The notes beneath the pieces are model-generated. The model made no database searches, was not told where the DNA came from, and saw only the letters and a program-made list of their open reading frames with translations. A DNA stretch of 30,970 nt from contig NW_026971528.1 of the NCBI RefSeq assembly GCF_963678635.1, positions 1-30,970 of the forward strand, given 5' to 3'. Below, in pieces: positions 16,993-25,789 of the stretch (position 1 is its first letter; every line of letters begins with the position of its first letter). The stretch is from Symsagittifera roscoffensis. Taxonomy: Eukaryota; Xenacoelomorpha; Acoela; Convolutidae. The position numbers and the translations under genes were made by a program.

Positions 16993-19680
16993 ATTTTGTT
17001 ATTTTGTTGGAAGAGGTTTTTTTTTCGATCAGCATAGGAAACTCATAAAATTAAAATTTTTTAAGACACAGAATCTGAAATTCTAATAAATAATTAAGAC
17101 TTTTGGGTAGATCAATTTCTGTTCTGGGAAAAGTTGTTTGACCTATTTTTTATTTTTGGATGTAGGTACTTGGACGATATTAAAAAACGATTGGAAGTGA
17201 AGCAATTAATCGTTCTTGTAGTATTTGTAATTATATTTTTCGGTATTTTCATTTTTTGAAGAAATAAATCTAGGTTTTGTTTGATAAGTGTGTAACATAG
17301 TTTTGGAAGCTGCATAAATTCTTCTGGTTGTTGTCAAATCTAACAAAAAGAATTGCAAAAACAAAAAATTGAGAATTTTTTTCAAATATGTTTTTTTTGA
17401 ATTAGACATTTTTGTATCCTGAAACCTATATCCTAAGAATGAAAAATGAGGTTGGTGTTTTTTACGATGAGATGCTCAGTTATAATACTTTAGGCCTTAT
17501 TACTGTCTAAAAAACCCTAATTTTTTGTCAAAGATTTTTTATTTTTTTGAATTGAAACAATGGTTCTGAAACCCGAAACTACTGGCGTTGAAAATGGAAA
17601 CTTTTATTTTTGGCCGATAATTTTGGTAAACTTAGCTTATATTTTTTCATGCACAAAATTTGGACTAATAAATGTCGTTTCCTAGAAATCTGAAAAAAAC
17701 CTTAAATTCTCTCAAACTTGGTACACCAGAAAGTTTGTTTTCATAACTGGTCTAGTCAAATTTGTAAGTATAAACTAGATCAATACTTGAAAGCTAAAAA
17801 TTTGATTACAAAAAAAACTAAACTTTATAGGCTGTAACTATCTATGAATAATACTGTGGTAGAATTACCTGATTCCTGGGTTTTTGAGCATAAAAATCTA
17901 GACTGGTACCTCTGATACACGTCTATTCCAACAATAAAATTGTCAAAAAAAAATTCAAGCCGAAAAACTGTCGGTTGTAGTGATCCAAACTGAAACCTTC
18001 TAATTACTTTTGAGTTTAAATAATAGGAAGTAAATTAAAAATTCTTTTTATCTACCTAAATTTCTAAAATTTTGAAATGAAACGCAAGATTTTTCTATCT
18101 GAAACAAAAAACACAAATTCTGAAAAATACGTTTCAGCCTTAAAAACTAAGTTCCAACAACTTTAATTTACTCTAAAAAAACAAATTTTGACTTTGGGAG
18201 CTCAATTTTAAGAACAAAAGCTAAATTTCTGATTTCTAAAACCTGAAACTAACAAAACATTACCACTTAAGACCGGGTTTTTGTTGTTCTATATTATCTG
18301 ACTATGGGTTTTATTAGTTATACTTTTGTGTTTTACCCAAATCCGTTATCAAAAGTTAAAATTTCTGACCGATAACTGATATCATTTCCATGAAACGTTT
18401 GACAATTTTAACGAAAATTACACTGAAACCTGGAAACTTGGTGGGTAAAAACAGTTTTTCTCTGGCTTAGGCTGTCCTATGAAACATGTTTTATCAATTT
18501 GAAAAGTATGTGTCAGTGTTTAAGCTTTAGTTTTTGTTGTGAAATCTAGTATTTTGATGCTGAAACTAACATTTGATGTTTGGTGCAATGACGTTCACTA
18601 TAAAGCTTGTTTTTTTGTGTTGTTTTAAGTTTCATTCGTTGTGTATCCAAAAATTGTCAGAAAAACAATGGGTTAGTAAAGAACACCCTCAATTTTCCGT
18701 CCTTTCGGGTTTTGATTTATCTTACACAGTTTCAGTAAGTGGTACTTTTACTGATGAAAGATTTAAGTTTATTTTACGTTAAGAATGGTTGAGAAAAAAA
18801 CTCTTTAAATGGTGAGGAAAGAGAAAAAATTGCGACAAAATCGACCAGTTGGATCTATATGCGATGAAGAAATCAACTTATTTTTGATGTTTGTTGCAAT
18901 GACGTTCACTATAAAGCTTGTTTTTTTGTGTTGTTTTAAGTTTCATTCGTTGTGTATCCAAAAACTGTCAGAAAAACAATGGGTTAGTAAAGAACACCCT
19001 CAATTTTCCGTCCTTTCGGGTTTTGATTTATCTTACACAGTTTCAGTAAGTGGTACTTTTACTGATGAAAGATTTAAGTTTATTTTACGTTAAGAATGGT
19101 TGAGAAAAAAACTCTTTAAATGGTGAGGAAAGAGAAAAAATTGCGACAAAATCGACCGGTTGGATCTATATGCGATGGAGAAATCAACTTATCATACAAT
19201 TTAGGGTACAATCAATTTGCATTTATGTCAATTTCACTCTTTCTGATAAAAAGTGATGATATGTAAAAAAACCTCAAGCACTTTGGAAGAGAAGTTATTT
19301 TTCGAGTTTTAAGGATTCTAAATTTTGGCACGTTCAAAGTCAATTGAGTGAATGTTCAACTTAAAAATTTATAATCTGCCAGCGGAATTACGCAGAGATC
19401 GGTTCCTTTTGAAATACTTGAAAGAGTATAATCATAAAAGAAAATAACGTTTCCATGAGCTAGTGTCAGAAAGAGAGCCGTATAAATTAATTCGAGCAGG
19501 AAGTAACACATGGGTGATTGGGCGTAAAAATTTTTTTTCACTCGAACCGTCCAAGTAATATCTGGTAAAAGAGCGGCAACTGGCCAGCTGATCTAAAGAT
19601 AGATCTTCTGTCTCTGGCTTTCTTAGTTTGAAATTTTTTTGATAAAGGCTCACCGTCCTTATATTTAGAACTTTATTTTT
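16993..19680. repeat. Tandem unit A of three
   Basis: Starts at TTTTGTTATTTTGTTGGAAG and ends after CACCGTCCTTATATTTAGAA. A GATCAGCATAGG anchor is at 17027, 19710 and 21524 in units A, B and C, giving offsets of 2683 and 1814 bases. A is longer because it has about 560 bases (about 17881-18440) missing from B and C and a 311-bp internal duplication. Short frames on both strands are shared with B and C, but changes between units do not favour synonymous sites. Confidence 0.85.
18572..19193. repeat. Near-identical 311-bp tandem duplication inside unit A
   Basis: GATGTTTG(G/T)TGCAATGACG occurs at 18575 and 18886. The two copies differ at only a few positions, much less than A differs from B or C, so this is the youngest event in the array. 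Each copy carries the same plus-strand frame, MFTIKLVFLCCFKF-like, ending DERFKFILR. Confidence 0.9.
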
Positions 19681-19889
19681 TTTATTTTGTTGGAATAGGT
19701 TTTCATTTCGATCAGCATAGGAAACTCATAAAAATAAAATTTTTTAAGACAGAGAATCTTAAATTCTAGTAAATAATTAAGACTTTTGGGTAGATCAATT
19801 TCTGTTCTGGGAAAAGTTGTTTGACCTATTTTTTTACTTTTGGATGTAGGTACTTGGACGATATTAAAAAACGATTGGAAGTGAAGCAA
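19665..19889 (-). CDS. Unit B frame with LPKSLNYLLEFKILCL block
   Basis: Seventy-four open codons without a good start, containing TFPRTEIDLPKSLNYLLEF and FYFYEFPMLIE. The equivalent frames in unit A (TAA after LKKF), unit C (TAA after LNY) and 14.3 kb (TAG) are interrupted at different points, so only B is open. Shared residues across four copies suggest descent from a coding exon, but B may be open by chance. No acceptor/donor pair was confirmed. Function unknown. Confidence 0.25.
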   Translation of the reverse strand: MLHFQSFFNIVQVPTSKSKKIGQTTFPRTEIDLPKSLNYLLEFKILCLKKFYFYEFPMLIEMKTYSNKIKKIKF

Positions 19890-21494
19890 TTAATCGTTCT
19901 AGTAGTATTTGTAATTTTATTTTTCGGTATTTTCATTTTTTGAAGAAATAAATCTAGATTTTGTTTGATAAGTGTGTAACATGGTTTTGGAAGCTGCATA
20001 GATTCTGCTGGTTGTTGTCAAATCTAACAATAAAGAATTGCAAAAACAAAAAATTGAGAATTTTTTCTAAAACATATGTTTTTTTTTGAATGAGAAATTT
20101 TTGTATCCTGAAACCTATATCCTTGGACTCAAAAATAGGGTTGGTGTTTTTTACGATGAGATGCTCAGTTATATTACTTTAGGGCTTTTTAATGTCTAAG
20201 AAACCGTTTTTTTTTTGTCAAAGATTTTTTATTTTTTGAATTGAAACAATGATTCTGAAACCTGAAATTGCTGGCGTTGAAGTTGGAAACTTTTATTTTT
20301 GGCCGATAATTTTGGTAAACTTAGCTTATATTTTTTCATGCACAAAATTTGGAGTAATAAATTTCGTTTCCTTGAAATCTGAAAAAAAACCTTAAATTTT
20401 CTCAAACTTGGAGCACAACACCGAAAAGTTTGTTTTCATAGCTGGTCTAGTCAAATTTGTAAGTATAAATACTTGATCAATACTTGAAAACTAAAAACTT
20501 GATTACAAAAATCTAAACTTTATAGGCTGTAACTATGACTTCTATGACTAATACTGTGGTAGGATTACCTGATTCCTGGATTTTCAACTGAAAAACAGTT
20601 TTTCTCTGGCTTAGGCTGTCCTATGAAACATATTTTATCAATTTGAAATGTATGTGTCAATGCTTAAGCTTTAGTTTTTGTTGTGAAATCTAGTATTTTG
20701 ATGCTGAAACTAAGATTTGATGTTTGGTGCTATGACGTTCACCATAAAGCTTGTTTTTTTGTGTTGTTTTAAGTTTCATTCGTTGTGTATCCAAAAATTG
20801 TCAGAAAAAAATGGGTTAGTAAAGCGTCCTTTCGGGTTTTTTTATCTTACACAGTTTCAGTAAGTGGTAAGTTCTTTTTTTACGTTAAGAATGGTTAAGA
20901 ATTTTTTTTAAAATAAGAAAAAAACTCATTAAATGGTGAGGAAAGAGAAAAAATTGCGACAAAAAATCGACCGGTTGGATCTATATGCGATGGAGAAATC
21001 AATTTATCATACAATTTAGGGTACAATCAAATTGAATTTATGTCAATTTCACTCTTTCTGATAAAAAGTGATGATATGTAAAAAAACCTCAAGCAATTTG
21101 GAAGAGAAGTTATTTTTCAGGTTTTAAGGATTCTAAGTTTTGGCACGTTTAAAGTCAATTGAGTGAATGTTCAATTGAAAATTTTTTAATCTGCCAGCGG
21201 AATTAGGCAGAGATTGGTTCCTTTTGACATAATTGAAAGAGTATAATCATAAAAGATAATAACGTTTCCATGAGCTAGTGTCCAAAAGAGAGCCGTACAA
21301 ATTAATTCGAGCTGGAAGTAACACGTGAGTGATTGGGCGTAAATTTTTTTTTTCACCTGAACCGTCCAAGTAATATCTGGTAAAAGAGCGGCAACTGGCC
21401 AGCTGATCTAAAAATAGATCTTTTGTCTCTGGCTTTCTTAGTTTGAAATTTTTTTGATAGAGGCTCACCGTCCTTATATTTAGAATTTTAATTT
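19681..21494. repeat. Tandem unit B of three
   Basis: Second 1.8-kb unit. B and C share the deletion of about 560 bases relative to A and are more alike than either is to A. B alone lacks part of the MFTIKLVFL-type frame, with a shortened GTCCTTTCGGGTTTT segment near 20825. Confidence 0.85.
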
Positions 21495-23240
21495 TTGATT
21501 TTGTTGGAATAGGTTTTTTTTTCGATCAGCATAGGAAACTCATAAAATTAAAATTTTTTAGGACAGAGAATCTTAAATTCTAATTAATAATTAAGAGTTT
21601 TGGCTAGATCAATTTCTGTTCTGGGAAAAGTTGTTTGAGCTATTTTTCCTTTTTGGATGTAGGTACTTGGACGATATTAAAAAACGATTGGAAGTGAAGC
21701 ATTTAATCGTTCTTGTACTATATGTAATTATATTTTTCGGTATTTTCATTTTTTGAAGAAAGAAATCTAGGTTTTGTTTGATAAATGTGTAACATGGTTT
21801 TGGAAGCTCTATAGATTCTGCTGGTTGTTGTCAAATCTAACAGTAAAGAATTGCAAAAACAAAAAATTGAGAATTTTTCTCAAACATATGTTTTTTTTTG
21901 AATTAGACATTTTTGTATCCTGAAACCTATATCCTAAGACTGAAAAAGAGGGTTGTTGTCTTTTACGATGAGATGCTCAGTTATAATACTTTAGGGCTTA
22001 TTAATGTCTAAAAAACCGTAATTTTTTTGTCAAAGATTTTTTATTTTTTGAATTGAAACAATGATTCTGAAACCTGAAATTGCTGGCGTTGAAGTTGGAA
22101 ACTTTTATTTTTGGCCGATAGTTTTGGTAAACTTAGCTTATATTTTTTCATGCACAAAATTTGGAGTAATAAATTTCGTTTCCTTGAAATCTGAAAAAAA
22201 CCTTAAATTTTCTCAAACTTGGAGCACAACACCGAAAAGTTTGTTTTCATAGCTTGTCTAGTCAAATTTGTAAGTATAAATACTTGATCAATACTTGCAA
22301 ACTAAAAACTTGATTACAAAAATCTAAACTTTATAGGCTGTAACTATGACTTCTATGACTAATACTGTGGTAGGATTACCTGATTCCTGGATTTTCAACT
22401 GAAAAACAGTTTTTCTCTGGCTTAGGCTGTCCTATGAAACATATTTTATCAATTTGAAATGTATGTGTCAATGTTTAAGCTTTAGTTTTTGTTGTGAAAT
22501 CTAGTATTTTGATGCTGAAACTAAGATTTGATGTTTGGTGCTATGATGTTCACCATAGAGCTTGTTTTTTTGTGTTGTTTTAAGTTTCATTCGTTGTGTA
22601 TCCAAAAATTGTCAGAAAAACAATGGGTTAGTAAAGAACACCCTCAATTTTCCGTCTTTTCGGGTTTTTTCTTATCTTACAAAGTTTCAGTAAGTGGTAC
22701 TGTTACTGATGAAAGATTTAAGTTTATTTTAGGTTAAGAATTGTTGAGAAAAAAACTCATTAAATGGTGAGGAAAGAGAAAAAATTGCGACAAAATCGAC
22801 CGGTTGAATCTATATGCGATGGAGAAATCAACTTATCATACAATTTAGGGTACAATTAGTTTGCATTTATGTTTATTTCACTCTTTCTGATAAAAAGCGA
22901 TGATATTTAAAAAACCTCAAGCACTTTGGAAGAGAAGTTATTTTTCAGGTTTTAAGTTTTGGCACGTTTAAAGTCAATTAAGTAAATGTTCAATTGAAAA
23001 ATTTATAATCTGCCAGCGGAATCAGGCAGAGATTGGTTCCTTTTGAAATAATTGAAAGAGTATAATCATAAAAGATAATAACGTTTCCATGAGCTAGTTT
23101 CAGAAAGAGAGCCGTGTAAATTAATTCGAGCCGGAAGTAACACGTGGGTGATTGGGATAGATCTTCTGTCTCTGGCTTTCTTAGTTTGAAATTTTTTTGA
23201 TAAAGGCTCACCGTCCTTATATTTAGAATTTTAATTTTTG
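21495..23240. repeat. Tandem unit C of three
   Basis: Third unit, ending at CACCGTCCTTATATTTAGAATT. It has a deletion near 23155 (GATTGGGATAGATC) that removes about 70 bases present in A and B and fuses two reading frames. A plus-strand frame at 22061-22252 starts MILKPEIAGVEVGNFYF with a hydrophobic middle; the A and B versions are truncated. Confidence 0.85.
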
Positions 23241-23262
23241 CATTTTGTTTAATTTATTTGAC

Positions 23263-23643
23263 TCAATTTGATTTGTCTGAAAATACCTCAAGCTTTGAGG
23301 TGTAATTGTCTGCTGTTGTCGCTCGAGTTTTACAAAAAGGGGTATAAGTCTCACCTAATATCGTCATTTTGACAAGTATTATAGTTGAAACGACAGTTAA
23401 AAAGTGTTTGAAATATATAATGGATGGCCTAATACGAAAGGTTGCAGAAATTACTGAAAAACTGATGTAGAAATTAATGAATAATTTTTTGTAGAAGTCT
23501 TTAGTTTCACTAGTGAATGGATCACTAACTAGTTTTTTACGCATAGGCAAATACTTAAATTGCTTGTAGTCCGCGTCTAGATTGCTGATTGATTTGTCCA
23601 CCTTTTGAACTTTTGAAAAATCTACGTTCTTAAAAAAAAACAA
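23263..23643 (-). CDS. Array-family exon, possible membrane protein
   Basis: A 126-codon frame, long for this A/T content, reads NVDFSKVQKVDKSISNLDAD, then KQFKYLPMRKKLVSDPFTSE, and ends EVFSDKSN with TGA. It has no ATG until the MRKK position (about residue 34) and is preceded on its strand by a long T-tract ending TTTTTAAG, so it is best read as a 3' exon. Residues about 55-70 (LFINFYISFSVISATF) and 82-97 (HFLTVVSTIILVKMTI) are hydrophobic and could span a membrane; the N-terminal part is Lys/Asp-rich. A broken paralogue is at 11750-11870. It lies directly after unit C and downstream, on its strand, of the degraded family copy at 23780-24280. Confidence 0.4.
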   Translation of the reverse strand: MFFFKNVDFSKVQKVDKSISNLDADYKQFKYLPMRKKLVSDPFTSETKDFYKKLFINFYISFSVISATFRIRPSIIYFKHFLTVVSTIILVKMTILGETYTPFCKTRATTADNYTSKLEVFSDKSN

Positions 23644-23779
23644 AAAAAAACAAAGAGAAAGCCAAATTTTTTTTTGAAAAAAGTTTACTCGACTAAGCGA
23701 AAGGAAAATAAGAAGTCTTCAAAGTAGTTTTGTTTAAACCTTGTTTTTAAAAATTTTGTTTCCTCGGAAATCTGTTTTA

Positions 23780-24280
23780 TCTTCCGGTCTTTTCGAATTT
23801 TTCAATTTTGCAGTAGATTTTTTCTGTTTTTGGAAAAGCGTTTTTTCAATCAGTCTTTGATTTGCATGTGATTTTTTTCGTGTCTTTGATAGGCTGAAAA
23901 AGGACCGGATGCTAATCGTTTTTTTGTCTGCCTTTCAAGTCACGACTTTTTAATCAGTTACCTTGTATTGCGACACACTTTTTTTGGATTCTTTTTAAAG
24001 TATCCAAAATTGTTCACGGAATATTTTGTCGGATATCAAAAAAAAATTTCGCCAAACGATCCTGTTAAAATGTCCTGTCTTGAAATGCAGACAAAAAACG
24101 ATTAGCACCCGGTCCTTTTCCAGCCTATCAACGACACAAAAAAAAATCACATGCAAATCAAAGGCTGATTGGATTCCCTTTAAAGAATGAAAAAAATCGT
24201 ACCATTATTTAAAAAATTGACAATTTTAAAGTGAAAAGGAGTCCACTCCAACCTTAAGTAATCAGTTAAAACAAACGTTT
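23780..24280 (-). pseudogene. Array copy 3, degraded and internally inverted
   Basis: It carries the TCTTCCGGTCTTTT box, the TTTGATTTGCATGTGA segment and a TTTAAAAAATTG...AAAGTG segment homologous to 12410-12750. In the frame matching EADRLKSPTMKCRP it reads LKSRDLKGRQKND with a TGA in place of the CGG arginine codon, so it cannot make the same product. An inverted duplicate of its core is inserted (see next entry). Confidence 0.6.
23847..24172. repeat. Inverted duplication, about 98-bp arms
   Basis: Left arm about 23847-23945 (AGTCTTTGATTTGCATGTGA to TTTCAAGTCACGAC) and right arm about 24073-24172 are inverted copies with few mismatches, spaced by about 127 bases. The arms share GGTGCTAATCG-type changes not found in array copies 1 and 2, so they arose from each other locally. 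A transcript through both arms would fold into a long hairpin. Confidence 0.85.
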
Positions 24281-24289
24281 TTATGCCCG

Positions 24290-25005
24290 TAGAATAGTTT
24301 CAATACTACAGCTGCCAGCTTTCAGCAGAAATTTAATCAATGAATTAAATTTGTTTTCAGCAGAACGGACAAACGATATATTTTTGCCTTGATCCGCAGC
24401 TCTCGCAGACAGAGCTAATTAAAGGTTATCGCAGAAAGTGTTAACCAATAAAAATAATGGGCACAACATTAATTATAAGTTGAACACTGCTTATTAAGAA
24501 TCAAAAAGACTGGTCACGTGATTAAAAGGATCATCTCCAATGCTGAGCAGAGGCACGGAAATTTTAATGAAGAGGGAAATTTTAGTCATTTTTTTTAGCT
24601 GGAAACACGTTTACTACCGCCTCTATCTTGGAGTTTTTACCCAATTCGGTGGAAGTGATGGTAAAACACAACTCTGTTTTTTTCCAAATAACACGAGGAA
24701 AACTTGACTGAAGGACGTCATTTAAAACATCATCAACTATTGTAACGATTATCGTCAAAAGTTTTTCTTAGCTTTTTACATCAGAGTTCATCACTTGCGG
24801 ATTTACTCACACCATGATTTTCGCAACATATCAATGACGGAAAATCCCAAGGTCTTTGTCTTCACGAAGTCTTAAGTCGACGAAGATTACCTACAAAATG
24901 CTTTGAAATTCGTCAAAACAGCAGCCAAAATTATTTTGGCCCATACTTTTTTGGTAGTATGACTACTGCATTTTGGAAATTACACTACGATTCCCGAGTC
25001 GAGAA
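24290..25005. other. Intergenic, no gene seen
   Basis: Mixed composition, somewhat less A/T-tract rich. It includes an AAATTTAATCAATGAATTAAATTT imperfect palindrome-like stretch near 24328-24351. No spliced frame or family member recognised. Confidence 0.4.
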
Positions 25006-25020
25006 TTTACACCTAATTTG

Positions 25021-25193
25021 AAGCAAGATTTGAGCGGTTTGAGCGGTTTTTTTAGACAATTACGCTCAAAATCTTGCTTCAAAATGAGCGGTTTGAGCGG
25101 TTTTTGAACGGTTTATCTAAAAAAACCGCGCAAGATTTGAACGGTTTTGAGCGGTTTATCTAAAAAAACCGCTCAAAAATCGCGCAATATTTA
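25021..25193. repeat. GAGCGGTTT hairpin cluster
   Basis: GAAGCAAGATTTGAGCG (25021-25037) pairs with CGCTCAAAATCTTGCTTC (25064-25081). Beyond it TTTGAGCGG or TTTGAACGG words recur, and a GGTTTATCTAAAAAAACCGC palindrome occurs twice about 44 bases apart (25109 and 25153). The same word in opposite orientation, ACCGCTCAAAAACCGCTC, lies at 25636-25655, so the cluster may form one end of a composite element. Confidence 0.85.
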
Positions 25194-25205
25194 ATAATAA
25201 AAAGT

Positions 25206-25278
25206 CGACCACGGAGTGATTCGAACCCGCAATCTTCTGATTCGAAGTCAGACGCCTTATCCGTTAGTCTTTGCTGAC
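25206..25278 (-). tRNA. tRNA-Arg(TCG)-like, probable pseudogene or tRNA-derived repeat
   Basis: Seventy-three bases align to animal tRNA-Arg(TCG). The anticodon arm TCTGA CTTCGAA TCAGA is perfect with anticodon TCG, the A-box-like region is GACTAACGGATAAGGC, the B box is GGTTCGAATCA, and a TTTTT run follows four bases after the 3' end, as for a Pol III terminator. The 5' acceptor strand GTCAGCA pairs with CGTGGTC at only four of seven positions, and the T stem (GCGGG with CACTC) has two mismatches. It is therefore decayed, although promoter boxes remain. It sits inside the composite repeat at 25.0-25.66 kb. Confidence 0.7.
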
Positions 25279-25289
25279 TTGCTGGAAGA

Positions 25290-25339
25290 TTCATATTCGC
25301 TGTATTTGTTCTAGCTTCATATTCGCTGTATTTGTTCTA
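25290..25339. repeat. 24-bp direct repeat, two copies
   Basis: TTCATATTCGCTGTATTTGT followed by TCTA is present at 25290-25313 and again at 25316-25339 with a 2-base spacer. It lies just 5' of the tRNA-like sequence on its strand. Confidence 0.95.
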
Positions 25340-25527
25340 CTGAATATGTTAGAATATGTTGAGGGGTAACCAAGGGAATTGCTTTCAGAGAATTAGAGGA
25401 CTCAATCAATCGTTTCCCGGATAGAAGGGATTGATTCCTCCGCCTAAATGAGAGATCTACCAAAATGACCACGAGTCACTCGTCAATGAACAAGACAGAT
25501 TTCATAGGTTGATCGACTATGATGTTG

Positions 25528-25613
25528 GATACGTTGAGGGGGTACGTGGGGGGGGGGGGGGGGGGGGTACGTTGGAGGGGGAGGGGGGTAAGTTGGGGCG
25601 GGGGGGGGGGGGG
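25528..25613 (+). repeat. G-tract array with TACGTTG units
   Basis: GGATACGTTGAGGGG, GGTACGTGGG, GTACGTTGGAGGG and GTAAGTTGGGG are variants of one short unit separated by G-runs, including 20 consecutive G (25548-25567) and 14 (25600-25613). The plus strand could form G-quadruplexes. The run lengths are at risk of assembly error. Confidence 0.85.
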
Positions 25614-25635
25614 TCTGGGACCTCGACCCGGGAAG

Positions 25636-25661
25636 ACCGCTCAAAAACCGCTCAAAAAACT
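25636..25661. repeat. Inverted GAGCGGTTTTT words, right end of composite
   Basis: ACCGCTCAAAAACCGCTCAA is the inverse of the TTTGAGCGGTTTGAGCGG start of the 25.02-kb cluster, 0.6 kb away. Together they could be terminal inverted repeats. No clear target-site duplication was identified. Confidence 0.6.
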
Positions 25662-25783
25662 TTGAACTGGTAACTGTGTTGCAAAAATTTAGTTCAAAAC
25701 TTCGGAAAGGTCATTCTGATGAGAAGAAGTGATTTAAAAGTATAATTCCAAATACTAAAAACGGTAAAGGTCAAAATACAATA

Positions 25784-25789
25784 TTTATT
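25784..25789 (-). promoter_or_regulatory. AATAAA polyadenylation signal overlapping stop
   Basis: The minus strand reads ATTGAATAAATATTG, where TAA is the stop codon of the sulfotransferase-like gene and AATAAA overlaps it. Its position at the very end of the coding region would leave an unusually short 3' UTR. Confidence 0.45.

Noticed and set aside
17112-17315. Minus-strand 67-codon frame in unit A (MQLPKLCYTLIKQ...)
   Set aside because: Unit B has an in-frame TAG and unit C lacks the ATG; likely a relic or chance frame.
18573-18782. Plus-strand frame MFTIKLVFLCCFKF... in the 311-bp duplicates and unit C
   Set aside because: Replacement changes dominate between copies, unit B has lost part of it, and no splice or promoter context was found; the apparent conservation is explained by recent duplication.
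19432-19653. Minus-strand frame reading SLYQKNFKLRKPET..., present in units A, B and C
   Set aside because: It starts with GTG rather than ATG. A-to-B changes are about as often replacing as silent, and unit C fuses it to another frame through a deletion. The GTGAGC start could equally be a splice donor.
25548-25613. Telomere or centromere repeat
   Set aside because: The unit is TACGTTG plus variable G-runs, not TTAGGG-like, and there is no long regular array.
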